Counted from the stretch's first letter, positions 26,425-35,027 are shown. The stretch: 54,587 bases of DNA from Planctomycetaceae bacterium (GCA_031283515.1 JAITBS010000077.1:1-54587), one strand, 5' to 3'. Notes: generated by a model from the letters alone, not told the origin. Translations and numbers: made by a program.

Positions 26425-26730
26425 ATGATTATGTCAACGATGGAAGAATTGTACACGAATGGAAAAATTGAAGGCTGGACTGAAGGAAGAATTGAAGGAA
26501 AAATCGAAGGAAGAATCGAAGGAAGAATTGAAGGAAGAATTGAAGGCGAAGTTGAAATTTCAATTAAGAATATTCTTAAATTACTCAACAAACGCTTCAA
26601 ACGAGTTCCAAAATCTATTTCGAGTGCTGTTAATTCTTATACGGATATTGTGGTGTTGGATTCCCTTTTTGATCGGGCGTTGGAATGTAAAACGTTGACA
26701 GAATTTGAACGAGACCTTGCGCATCGTTGA
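26425..26730 (+). CDS. Free-standing RpnS-like copy 2 (repeat-expanded)
   Basis: A 101-residue protein almost identical to the C-terminal 81 residues of the upstream Rpn, with seven xxEG units instead of two (KIEG WTEG RIEG KIEG RIEG RIEG RIEG). CAAGGAG lies 8 nt before the ATG, as in the parent. Upstream of the ribosome-binding site is a short remnant of the nuclease part (in another frame ESSERIVEYFARS, like ESLERIVGYF of the parent), ended by a TGA. The copy can therefore only be expressed from its own start. It is either an antitoxin-like orphan or a decaying 3' end. Confidence 0.5.
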   Translation: MIMSTMEELYTNGKIEGWTEGRIEGKIEGRIEGRIEGRIEGEVEISIKNILKLLNKRFKRVPKSISSAVNSYTDIVVLDSLFDRALECKTLTEFERDLAHR

Positions 26731-26799
26731 AATCATTGTGATATTTCCTGCTGGAAAGTTCAGAACGAATTGTCGAATACTTTGCAAGGAGCTGAAAAA

Positions 26800-27033
26800 A
26801 TGATTATGTCAACGATGGAAGAATTGTACACGAATGGAAGAATTGAAGGCGAAGTTGAAATTTCAATTAAGAATATTCTTAAATTACTCAACAAACGCTT
26901 CAAACGAGTTCCAGAATCGATTTCGAGTGCTGTTAATTCTTATACGGATATTGTGGAGTTGGATTCCCTTTTTGATCGGGCGTTGGAATGTAAAACATTG
27001 GCGGAATTTGAAGAAGGCCTTGTGTATTTTTAA
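26800..27033 (+). CDS. Free-standing RpnS-like copy 3 (repeat-contracted)
   Basis: A 77-residue third copy with one xxEG unit (RIEGEVE). The end is changed (LAEFEEGLVYF instead of LTEFERDLAHR). It is preceded by the same truncated remnant and the same CAAGGAG/ATG arrangement. Length differences from the other copies are whole 12-bp steps, so the frame is kept. The next gene on the same strand (larC) starts 84 bp later and is unrelated. Confidence 0.5.
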   Translation: MIMSTMEELYTNGRIEGEVEISIKNILKLLNKRFKRVPESISSAVNSYTDIVELDSLFDRALECKTLAEFEEGLVYF

Positions 27034-27117
27034 AACATTGTGATCATTTATACCCTTACTGGAAAATTTGTGTTGTTTTCAAAACACGGAGTACCATAAC
27101 AGTTTAATCTATTATCA

Positions 27118-28416
27118 ATGCGAATTGTTTATTTTGATTGTCATTCAGGTATTAGCGGTGATATGACTCTAGGCGCACTCATAGACTTAGGTGTTCCGAC
27201 GGTTTTTCTGAACGAGGCAGTTCGTTCCGTTCTTGATAATGTTCAGATCGAGTCGGAAGTGGTTCACCGCAAGGGATTTCGGGCGACACTTGCGCGGGTT
27301 CGCGTGCCTCACGAACATGTTCATCGGCATCTTTCGGACATTCTAACCATGATTGAACGAAGCCGGTTATCTGATGGTAATAAGGAGCATGCGTCTGGTA
27401 TTTTCCGCATGATTGCTGAAGCGGAAGCCAAAGTTCACGGAGTTGAAGTGGACAAAATCCATTTTCACGAGGTTGGAGCGGCGGATTCTATTGCGGACAT
27501 TGTTGGAGCGGTGGCGGGACTGGACTATCTTCAAGTTGGTGACATTTACGCTTCACCGGTTCCGACAGGTTGTGGAACGATTAACATTGCCCATGGAACT
27601 TGTTCTGTTCCGGCTCCGGCGACAGCGGAACTTTTACGTGAAATTCCTATTGCTATTTCGGAAGTTCCTTTTGAGTTGACCACACCAACAGGTGCGGTGT
27701 TGCTTAAATATTTTGCCAAACATTTTGGTGTACTTCCTGCGATGACGATTCAATCGGTTGGTATTGGAGCTGGCGGGCGTGATTTGGAAGAACAAGCAAA
27801 CATTCTTCGAATTTTAGTTGGTCAATTGGAAACGGAACAAGTTCTTGATTCACACGTTGTTCGTTCACATTCCGCACCGGAACATCAATATGAAGATTTA
27901 CTTGAGAATGTTCCTTATTTGGGTCATGAAGCACCGCATCAACATGAAATACCGCATCAACATAAACTTCCTCTCAAGTCGGAAAAGAATATTCCGATGA
28001 CGGAAGCGGTGTGGATTGTGGAGACGAATATAGATGATGCGAGCGGCGAGTTGATTGGGCATTGCATTGAGCAACTCTGGAATATTTCACCGTTAGATAT
28101 TTGGGCGACGCCTGTTCAAATGAAAAAACAACGTCCTGGAGTTACACTTTCGATTTTGTGCCGTCGAGAGCAAATTGAAGCGATAGAGTCTATTCTTTTT
28201 ACGGAAACGACGACTATTGGCATTCGTCGTTTTCCGGTGGAGCGAACTGTATTACATCGGGAACCTTGCCGGATTGAAACACCTTGGGGAACAATTGATG
28301 CCAAAAAAACGGTTCTGCCCAACGGTAATGAGAAAATTACTCCCGAATTTGAGTCTGTCAAACGTCTTGCAGCGGAAAACAACATTTCTGTGCGGGAAAT
28401 TTTTGAAAGAAAATAA
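27118..28416 (+). CDS. larC: Nickel-pincer cofactor cyclometallase LarC
   Basis: 432 residues. LarC inserts nickel into the pyridinium-3,5-bisthiocarboxylate mononucleotide cofactor used by lactate racemase and relatives. Diagnostic parts are YFDCHSGISGDMTLGALIDLG (residues about 4-24, split here: YFDCHSGISGDM and TLGALIDLG), FHEVGAADSIADIVGA, TGCGTINIAHGTCSVPAPAT, ELTTPTGAVLLK and ETNIDDASGELIGHCIEQL. A His-rich insertion (EAPHQHEIPHQHKLP, about 277-291) lies between the two halves and may hold metal ions. larB and larE are not in the window, so the pathway must be split or the enzyme recruited elsewhere. Confidence 0.93.
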   Translation: MRIVYFDCHSGISGDMTLGALIDLGVPTVFLNEAVRSVLDNVQIESEVVHRKGFRATLARVRVPHEHVHRHLSDILTMIERSRLSDGNKEHASGIFRMIAEAEAKVHGVEVDKIHFHEVGAADSIADIVGAVAGLDYLQVGDIYASPVPTGCGTINIAHGTCSVPAPATAELLREIPIAISEVPFELTTPTGAVLLKYFAKHFGVLPAMTIQSVGIGAGGRDLEEQANILRILVGQLETEQVLDSHVVRSHSAPEHQYEDLLENVPYLGHEAPHQHEIPHQHKLPLKSEKNIPMTEAVWIVETNIDDASGELIGHCIEQLWNISPLDIWATPVQMKKQRPGVTLSILCRREQIEAIESILFTETTTIGIRRFPVERTVLHREPCRIETPWGTIDAKKTVLPNGNEKITPEFESVKRLAAENNISVREIFERK

Positions 28417-28760
28417 GGAATTGGTAATATTTTGCGGAGTTTTCGTAAATTTGTTTGCGACAGGAACTCAAGAGGTAGGCGACATTTCTCTGAAAAGCCG
28501 CAACAATTGTTCTGTAATTTACGACAGGTTTTGTATTTTCAATTGCCGCCGGAGAGCGGTTTCCAATCCCAATGCACCGAATAGCACAGATATGAAGGAA
28601 CGGCTATTTTCCTACTAGTTTTTGGCGGCAAAGAGTTGGTGATTATGCTGTTGAGGTGTTATTATTTTGAGTGCTGTTTAACAAAGTTGAATACAAAAAA
28701 TCTGCGTAATCTGCGGACTAAAAATCTACAAAATACCTCCACTCTCTGCGATACGGCAAT
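28417..28760. other. Intergenic region between convergent larC and argB
   Basis: No credible gene. A single TCTGCGTAATCTGCGGACT motif of dispersed family (iii) lies at about 28700-28720. No obvious GC-rich terminator was seen for either gene. Confidence 0.4.
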
Positions 28761-29654
28761 TCAAGGATTTGTGATTTCCGTACCAACACCCATACTAGTA
28801 AAAATTTCGAGCAAAAGAGAATGCCGTAAACGTCCATTGATAATATGAATTTTTTGTACACCGCGTTCCAGAGTTTCGAGACAGGCTTGAATTTTCGGAA
28901 TCATACCGCCAACAATTGCCCCTGAAGCAAGCATTTCCCGTGCTTTTTCTGCGGTGATCGAATCAATCATTGAATTGGGATCATTGGGGTCGGTTCGGAC
29001 GCCATTCACCTCACTAACATAAACAAGTTTTTCAGCGTGCAACTCTTTTGCTATTGCGGTTGCTGCGGTATCGGCGTTTATATTGAGAGTTTGACCGCTG
29101 TTGTCGTCCATCACGGCAATTGACGGAATCACCGGAACAATCCAATGATCACATAAATGCTTAATCGGTTCCGCATCAACACGTGTTACCGTACCAACCA
29201 ATCCCATATCAATTAATGTACCGGTTTCGTCCTTGAGTAACAACTTTTCCCCATAAAGAACATTGGTTCCGAAACAAACACTGAGAGATTGTGCTTGACC
29301 TTCAAACGTTTTGATTTTTGCAACGAGATGTTCATTGATTTCTTTACCGAGAACACGTTTGACGATTTCCAGAGAGTCTTCATCAGTGTAACGCCGTCCT
29401 TGTACAAAACGCGGTTCCAAGCCTGCACGATTCATTGCTTTGCTAATAGCTGCACCGCCGCCGTGAACCAGTACCGGTTTCATACCAACCGATTCCATAA
29501 AAACAATGTCCAGCAATAAATGCATCATTGCGGATTCGTCTTCCATAAGACTGCCGCCGATTTTAATAACACTGATCTTACCCCGATGTTGACGAATCCA
29601 TTTCATGGCTTCAATCAACACATCCGCTTTTTCCATCGCTTTGTCCATCATCAT
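28761..29654 (-). CDS. argB: Acetylglutamate kinase
   Basis: A 297-residue amino-acid kinase of arginine biosynthesis (second step, ATP plus N-acetylglutamate). VIKIGGSLMED (residues about 29-39), PVLVHGGGAAISKAMNRAGL, FVQGRRYTDEDSLEIVKRVL (substrate-binding region), NINADTAATAIAKEL and GGMIPKIQACLETL are canonical. The first three codons are ATG repeats, and no Shine-Dalgarno is visible. No other arg gene is nearby. Confidence 0.95.
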   Translation of the reverse strand: MMMDKAMEKADVLIEAMKWIRQHRGKISVIKIGGSLMEDESAMMHLLLDIVFMESVGMKPVLVHGGGAAISKAMNRAGLEPRFVQGRRYTDEDSLEIVKRVLGKEINEHLVAKIKTFEGQAQSLSVCFGTNVLYGEKLLLKDETGTLIDMGLVGTVTRVDAEPIKHLCDHWIVPVIPSIAVMDDNSGQTLNINADTAATAIAKELHAEKLVYVSEVNGVRTDPNDPNSMIDSITAEKAREMLASGAIVGGMIPKIQACLETLERGVQKIHIINGRLRHSLLLEIFTSMGVGTEITNP

Positions 29655-29820
29655 GGGAGGTGAAAGAGTAAGAGGTGAACTACAAAAAAGAGGACAATAC
29701 CGTAACTCGTACAGTATAACACATCACACTGAATACAACAGATTTTTGTTATTCGGACGACATTATTTTGATTGTTTTATTTGTTGATGCTCAAAATAGG
29801 AAACTGCCCCAAACAGAGTA

Positions 29821-29877
29821 AAAAAGTGAAAGCGTGAAAAAGCGTTCCACAAAACACCTTTTTACTCTTTCACTTTT
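29821..29877. terminator. AT-rich hairpin downstream of rpsR (possible terminator)
   Basis: AAAAAGTGAAAGCGTGAAAA (29821-29840) is almost perfectly inverted at 29859-29877 (TTTTTACTCTTTCACTTTT), with a loop of about 18 nt. It lies between rpsR and argB, both on the minus strand. The stem is AT-rich and flanked by T/A runs, so termination is possible but uncertain. It could also be a small dispersed palindrome. Confidence 0.4.
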
Positions 29878-29960
29878 CGATTCTCCCATGAAAAACTTTT
29901 TAATTGGTTTCGCCGATTTTATTGGTAACGTAAACGTAATGAACAATCGGCAATGTAAAC

Positions 29961-30236
29961 TTAATCTGCGACATAGGGGAGCAATGCCATAAATCTTGCT
30001 CGTTTGATTGCGGCGGCGACGGCATGTTGGCTGACGGCGGAACATCCGGTTTTACGGCGGCTAATAATTTTTCCTTGTCGGCTCGTCAATTTTTTGAGCA
30101 GTTCTATGTCTTTGTAATCAATGAACATGGGATGCGGACGTTGACCATTGACGATCAATGGATCTTTCTTTTTACCGCGAACTTTTGCTTTTGCTCGTTT
30201 ACGTTGTTTGAATTTTGATTTTTTGAATCTTGCCAT
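29961..30236 (-). CDS. rpsR: 30S ribosomal protein S18
   Basis: 91 residues starting at ATG 30236 (MARFKKSKFKQRKR), with AAGGAAAA upstream. An in-frame extension to 30332 lacks family similarity. Core motifs are IDYKDIELLKKLTSRQGKII and RRKTGCSAVSQHAVAAAIKR, followed by ARFMALLPYV, which bind the 30S platform near S6. rpsF, ssb and rplI, the common neighbours, are absent, so S18 is isolated here. Confidence 0.96.
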   Translation of the reverse strand: MARFKKSKFKQRKRAKAKVRGKKKDPLIVNGQRPHPMFIDYKDIELLKKLTSRQGKIISRRKTGCSAVSQHAVAAAIKRARFMALLPYVAD

Positions 30237-30497
30237 TGTATGAATTTTCCTTGTTTTATCTGTGTTAAGTTTACAAAAATAGAAAACAAAATATTGGGGA
30301 AGTGTTGTTTCCACATAACATTTCCAAAACATTCCCGAATATTTGAAGTAGTTTACCGTTTTTTTTTATTTCTTCAAGGTGAGGTCTTCGCAAAATTTAG
30401 ATTTTTTAGTTTATTCGGATTGTTTAGTTGTGTATTTTGAGTTTATCCGGCGGCGAGTATTGCAAACAGTCCGCCGGTTCCACAAGATCAGACAATT

Positions 30498-30660
30498 GAT
30501 CTTATTTGTTCCTATTTAATGGTAGTCAACCTTCCGCCGAAAGGTTGGTCGGCGAATGATCTTATTTGTTCCTATTTGATAGTAGTCAACCTTTCGGCGA
30601 ATGATCTTATTTGTTCCTATTTGATGGTAGTCAACCTTTCGCCGAAAGGTTGGTCGGCGA
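30498..30660. repeat. Three direct repeats of about 50-60 bp
   Basis: GATCTTATTTGTTCCTATTT begins at 30498, 30558 and 30603. Each copy is followed by GGTAGTCAACCTTTCGCCG-like sequence, with the inverted pair CAACCTTTCGCC/GGTTGGTCGGCG. The middle copy is shorter. This is the left part of a 1.2-kb non-coding island between rpsR and cinA. The stretch 30237-30497 shows nothing recognisable. Confidence 0.75.
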
Positions 30661-30673
30661 AAGCCGACTTGTC

Positions 30674-31384
30674 CCAGTTTACAGCCGGTAAAAACCAGTT
30701 GACAATTGGTAAAAACCGGTTGACAATTGACAAAAACCAGTTGGCAATTGGTAAAAACCAGTTGGCAATTGACAAAAACCAGTTGACAATTGACAAAAGC
30801 CAGTTGGCAATTGTTAAAAACCAGTTGACAATTGGTAATAACCAGTTGACAATTGACAAAAACCAGTTGGCAATTGTCTAAAACCAGTTGACAATTGTCT
30901 AAAACCAGTTGACAATTAGTAAAAACCAGTTGACAATTGTCTAAAACCAGTTGGCAATTGTCTAAAACCAGTTGACAATTGTCTAAAACCAGTTGACAAT
31001 TGTCTAAAACCAGTTGACAATTGACAAAAACCAGTTGACAATTAGTAAAAACCAGTTGACAATTGGTAATAACCAGTTGACAATTGACAAAAACCAGTTG
31101 ACAATTGACAAAAACCAGTTGGCAATTGTCTAAAACCAGTTGGCAATTGGTAAAAACCAGTTGGCAATTACCAAAAACCAGTTGGCAATTACCAAAAACC
31201 AGTTGGCAATTGGTAAAAACCGGTTGGCAGAGAACCCAAACCAGTCGGTAGAGAACTAAAACCAGTCAGCAGAGAACCAAAACCAGTCGGTAGAGAACTA
31301 AAACCAGTCAGCAGAGAACTAAAACCAGTCGGCAGAGAACCAAAACCAGTTGGCAGAAGACAAAAATCAGTTGGTAAACAGCAA
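30674..31384. repeat. 21-bp minisatellite array (about 34 units)
   Basis: Tandem units of the form AAACCAGTTGACAATTGNNN with a 21-bp period. The palindromic CAATTG recurs in most units, and variants (GGCAATTACC, GACAATTAGT) are mixed. Towards the right end the unit changes to AACCAGTCGGTAGAGAAC. One frame stays open for a while because 21 is a multiple of 3 (KNQLTID-type heptads). It has no start signal, so I treat it as non-coding. Confidence 0.9.
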
Positions 31385-31392
31385 AAAAACAG

Positions 31393-31524
31393 TCCGCAGA
31401 TGACGCAGATATTCGCTGATTGTTTTTCTGCGTTAATCAGCGAAAATCTGCGGACTAAGATGACGCAGATATTCGCTGATTGTTTTTCTGCGTTAATCAG
31501 CGAAAATCGGCGGACTTAGATGAC
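31393..31524. repeat. Tandem duplicate of a palindromic family (iii) element
   Basis: A 63-bp unit starting TAAGATGACGCAGATATTCG occurs twice in near-identical form. Each unit is itself a palindrome: CGCAGATATTCGCTGATT is opposed by AATCAGCGAAAATCTGCG around CTGCG. It ends 6 bp from the cinA stop codon. Confidence 0.85.
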
Positions 31525-31529
31525 GCGGA

Positions 31530-32768
31530 TTAACGCCGATGATTTTTCCGCAATAAATTCATGGCTCGTTTGACGTACAGATCATCGATAATATTGGGAT
31601 GTCCGACATAAGGATACTTTTGTAAGGCGAGAACAGATTCTTGTAAATCGGTTTTTTGTGCGTCCACAACAGCGACAAAAGTTTCCTCCATTCGGTTTCG
31701 GTCAGGCTGTCCCGACGGATAGGCACCGATCAAAAGTAAGTAATCAACATTGAAAAGCCGCCGTCCGCGTCGAATCATTTCATCCGGTTCAATGGGTTGT
31801 TTCGGCGGCAGGACAATCCCTCCAGCAAAACAATCCGGTGATTCTTTGGAACCAGCAATCGCTTCCGCCAATAATCCTCGCGTTCCGGCTTCGATAACCG
31901 CAAGCGTTTTACCATACGTGTTCAATTTCCGGCACACAACTTCTTGTAACCGATCATCGCCTTCACCAAAAATCAAATCACCAAGCGTTTTGTAAATTAG
32001 AGTTGCTGTTGGTTCTATTTTTTTGAGACATTCTTCTTCCGTAACTGCTTCGGCAACGATTCGCAGTGTGATTGTTGCTTGATTGGCAGTAATTCCGACT
32101 TTGGGATCATGATTCCGATTGATAATATCCGGCAACATTGTTTCAATCTGACTTTCGCCCAAACCGAAAGAATGAATCGTCCGAAATCGTAATACCCGTT
32201 TTTGTCCGGTTAATCGGTCAAGCATTTCTTGAATAGACATTTGACCGCTATCGAACCACATCTCTTTCATTTCCGCCGGAACACCCGGATAAGCGATGAT
32301 ACGGAAAAAATCAAGCCGTCCATTTTGGGAAGTGTTTTTGCGTTGCACGGTAAAATCAATTCCCGGTGCGGTTCCGTGTGGGTTACGAATGGGCATTGCT
32401 CCATGCGGCTGGAATGCCTGAATTTCATTCGCTTGGGGCATTTTCTGACCGCGCCGTTGGAATATCTCTTGAATAAACCGCATCGACTCCTCATTTTTCT
32501 CCAACGGCACACCAACACTTTCGGCAATCGCTTGCCGTGCCAAATCATCCGCTGTCGGTCCAAGACCGCCTGTCCAAAGAATTAAATCAGCTCGTTCCGC
32601 AGCCGCGCGAAGAACTCCAATCATCGCCGACAAATCATCACCAACTGTTGTATGGTACAACGTTGTAATACCAATTTCCGCCAATTTAATACTCAACCAT
32701 TGTGAATTTGTGTCAAGAATTTTCCCGCTGGTCAGTTCGTCGCCATTCGAAATAATCTCTGCCTGCAT
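31530..32768 (-). CDS. cinA: CinA-like protein with degenerate C-terminal amidase domain
   Basis: 412 residues. The N-terminal MoCF-like domain is complete: AEIISNGDELTSGKILDTNS, TVGDDLSAMIGVLRAA, LWTGGLGPTADDLARQAIA and YPGVPAEMKEMW (residues 3-180). In CinA this domain hydrolyses ADP-ribose-type substrates. The C-terminal domain (about 275-412) corresponds to the NMN amidohydrolase PncC, but the usual AES.TGG active-site segment reads IEAGTRGLL. The expected Ser is missing, and the later G-x-GGP segment is not recognisable, so deamidation is doubtful. The start region is preceded by a half REP-like repeat instead of a Shine-Dalgarno. Confidence 0.85.
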   Translation of the reverse strand: MQAEIISNGDELTSGKILDTNSQWLSIKLAEIGITTLYHTTVGDDLSAMIGVLRAAAERADLILWTGGLGPTADDLARQAIAESVGVPLEKNEESMRFIQEIFQRRGQKMPQANEIQAFQPHGAMPIRNPHGTAPGIDFTVQRKNTSQNGRLDFFRIIAYPGVPAEMKEMWFDSGQMSIQEMLDRLTGQKRVLRFRTIHSFGLGESQIETMLPDIINRNHDPKVGITANQATITLRIVAEAVTEEECLKKIEPTATLIYKTLGDLIFGEGDDRLQEVVCRKLNTYGKTLAVIEAGTRGLLAEAIAGSKESPDCFAGGIVLPPKQPIEPDEMIRRGRRLFNVDYLLLIGAYPSGQPDRNRMEETFVAVVDAQKTDLQESVLALQKYPYVGHPNIIDDLYVKRAMNLLRKNHRR

Positions 32769-32813
32769 AATAATAGTGAATAGTTAGTAGTGAATAGTGA
32801 ATAGTGAATAGTT
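32769..32813. repeat. Half REP-like arm (7-mer array)
   Basis: Only one arm of the palindrome family is present (AATAGTGAATAGTTAGTAGT, then TAGTGAATAGTGAATAG). It lies directly upstream of the cinA ATG on the minus strand. Confidence 0.7.
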
Positions 32814-32838
32814 AGGAATCATGCGTCAAGAACCTTAC

Positions 32839-33087
32839 TTATTTTTTGATTTGATTGAGTAGTTCCAATTTCCGTACAGTGGTGATGCCGGCGTTGTGTT
32901 TCTCTTCTTTTAACGCTACAACAATTTTGGACAAACTTTTGCTCGTCCAGAGAAGTGGAGTCATCGGGTCACCGCGACCAATCGATTTCGCTTCCGCTGC
33001 TGCCCAAACTCGTTTAGAACGTTCATCAAAAAATGCCTGAATGCTCTTGTACTTTTCGGAAATTGTTATTATCAGCATATTGTCCAT
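32839..33087 (-). pseudogene. Decayed N-terminal fragment of an ISAzo13-type transposase
   Basis: 82 residues. ISEKYKSIQAFFDERSKRVW followed by AAAEAKSIGRGD resembles the N-terminal helix-turn-helix start of ISAzo13 transposases (DER.RR.WAAAEA.S.G.GG). The helix-turn-helix that should follow is garbled (TPLLWTSKSLSKIVVALKEE), and the DDE catalytic part is missing. No terminal inverted repeats were found. It is best read as an IS remnant. A small unrelated protein is the alternative. Confidence 0.5.
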
Positions 33088-33366
33088 AATAAAGATTAAA
33101 GATTATAGAAAACTACAAACCACAACACAATAGCAATTTCAGGGAATGTCACGTAATGTTATTGACGCATGATGCCTAATCTGCGGCTATCGGCGTAATC
33201 CGCGGACGAAGAATCTATTGTCTTTTTTGAGTCGAGGAACTCGACTGCAGAAACCAAATAGTGAGCAGGTAAAGTAGATGACTCCCAAATTCCGACATAT
33301 TCAGATAAAATCATAGTTAGTGATTTTGTTGAGTTGTTGTTTGCCTGAACCCATTTTGCCGAACCC
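33088..33366. other. Intergenic remnant region upstream of the kinase gene
   Basis: No credible gene. A degenerate family (iii) motif is present near 33178-33206 (TAATCTGCGGCTATCGGCG). A minus-strand frame here (33159-33368) has no ribosome-binding site or recognisable family and is not called. Confidence 0.35.
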
Positions 33367-34989
33367 ATGATTTCTGTTACTCAATTCCTAGATTTATTAC
33401 GCCGCAGCGGGTTGATCGATTCCGTCAAACTCGATGAAGCGTTGGCATCCATTGAATCGGAAGCAACAGAAGGACAATTAGATGATGTACAATATGTTGT
33501 TTCGGCATTGGTTAAACGTTATCTGTTGACAGTCTGGCAAGTGAAACAACTCCTGAAAAAACGCTATAAAGGTTTTTTTCTCCGTCAATACAAAATATTA
33601 GGACATCTTGGCACCGGCGGAATGAGTTCCGTGTATCTCGCCGAACACACCTTAATGCAACGCCGTGTTGCAATTAAGGTGTTACCGCGAAAACGGCTTG
33701 AGAAGTCGATTTATCTTGAGCGTTTTATTCGTGAAGCCCAAGCAATTGCCTCACTTGACCACCCCAATATTGTTCGAGCTTACGACATCGACCACGAAGG
33801 CGATCTCCATTATATTGTGATGGAACATTTTGCCGGTGAAAATTTGCAGAAAATTATCGAAAAAGAAGGAAAAATTACCTTTGCCCGAATCGCTAATATT
33901 TTACGTCAAACTGCCAATGCATTGGCTTATGCTCATGCGGTAGGAGTTGTTCATCGCGATGTGAAACCAGGCAACATTCTCGTCAATACACAAGGTGAAG
34001 TTAAAATTCTTGATCTTGGTCTTGCCTTGTTGGATGAACATCTTTACGAAGGACGTATCACACATATTCAGGAAGATACTATTTTAGGAACTGCTGATTA
34101 TTTAGCACCGGAACAAGCTCTGGATAGTCATAAAGTTGATGCCAGAGCTGATATTTATTCATTGGGAGGTGTTTTGTATTTTTGTTTAACGGGGCATCCG
34201 CCATTTCCTAACGGTTCTGTATCGAAACGGCTGTTAGACCATCAGCAAAAAGAACCGCCAAGTGTTCTTATTGACCGACCCGATACACCGGAAGATTTGG
34301 TTTTTCTCTGCCAAAAGATGATGTCCAAACACCCCAAAGATCGGCAACAATCAGCAATAGAAGTTGTACAGGATTTCGAAAACTGGCTTGTTAAATACGG
34401 TTACGCCGAACCCAATGAATTTTCACCGCCGAATTTCTCCGCGTTTGCTTCATGGAAAGCGGACAAGAGATTTTTCGGTGCAACATCAACACCAAACATC
34501 CAACGTGGAAAACTTTTACAAATTCTGCATCAAATGGATATGCAAGAAGCACGGAAAAGTAATACCGAATCAACAGGACATGATTCGGATTTTTCGATTC
34601 TTGGCGGGGATGTCAATGTGAATCTTTTGGATTCGGTACACGGATCGAGTATGTTTTCCCAAACGAGTCATTCGGGGGCGAGTCGTTCTTTAGCCGGCGG
34701 GCAAGGAGAATTTGACGATTCGGCTCTTCGCACTCTCAACGAAATTGAAAAAGCACGTTCCCATTTCCGCCGCCAAAACCTTGCTTCGGCAACTTCCCCA
34801 AAAACATCCAAACCGGAAACAATAAAAAAGTTGGAACCGGCAACGAAGCCAAAACAAGGAATTGATATTTGGTATCGTCATGTTCCGGTGTGGTTTTGGA
34901 CATTGTTCCTTTCTGGTTATGCTGCGGCGATTTTTCTTGCTGGAATTTTGGCAACTCTTATCGTTTTCATCGGAACAACTCGAAAATAG
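33367..34989 (+). CDS. Membrane-anchored Ser/Thr protein kinase (Hanks type)
   Basis: 540 residues. An N-terminal ~70-residue helical segment (VTQFLDLLRRSGLID, RYLLTVWQVKQLLKK) is typical of planctomycete kinases. The kinase domain spans about 73-330: GTGGMSSVYLAEH (Gly loop), VAIKVL (catalytic Lys), a Glu-containing helix FIREAQAIASLDHPNI, HRDVKPGNIL (catalytic loop), DLGLA (Mg site, DLG in place of DFG), GTADYLAPEQ and DARADIYSLGGVLYF. A low-complexity linker leads to one C-terminal transmembrane helix (FWTLFLSGYAAAIFLAGILA). The kinase domain is therefore cytoplasmic, with almost no external sensor. Its target is unknown. The gene is isolated. Confidence 0.92.
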   Translation: MISVTQFLDLLRRSGLIDSVKLDEALASIESEATEGQLDDVQYVVSALVKRYLLTVWQVKQLLKKRYKGFFLRQYKILGHLGTGGMSSVYLAEHTLMQRRVAIKVLPRKRLEKSIYLERFIREAQAIASLDHPNIVRAYDIDHEGDLHYIVMEHFAGENLQKIIEKEGKITFARIANILRQTANALAYAHAVGVVHRDVKPGNILVNTQGEVKILDLGLALLDEHLYEGRITHIQEDTILGTADYLAPEQALDSHKVDARADIYSLGGVLYFCLTGHPPFPNGSVSKRLLDHQQKEPPSVLIDRPDTPEDLVFLCQKMMSKHPKDRQQSAIEVVQDFENWLVKYGYAEPNEFSPPNFSAFASWKADKRFFGATSTPNIQRGKLLQILHQMDMQEARKSNTESTGHDSDFSILGGDVNVNLLDSVHGSSMFSQTSHSGASRSLAGGQGEFDDSALRTLNEIEKARSHFRRQNLASATSPKTSKPETIKKLEPATKPKQGIDIWYRHVPVWFWTLFLSGYAAAIFLAGILATLIVFIGTTRK

Positions 34990-35027
34990 AATCTCGCTAA
35001 TATTTCCACAGATTGTCTCAGATTAGT

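Noticed and set aside
30519..30881. 120-residue protein with KNQLTID heptads
   Set aside because: The frame exists only because the repeat period is a multiple of three. There is no ribosome-binding site, and the frame ends inside the array.
30674..31384. CRISPR array
   Set aside because: The units are 21 bp and directly adjacent, with no unique spacers, and no cas gene is present. It is a minisatellite.
33159..33368. 69-residue minus-strand frame before the kinase gene
   Set aside because: It includes a dispersed family (iii) motif and has no start signal.
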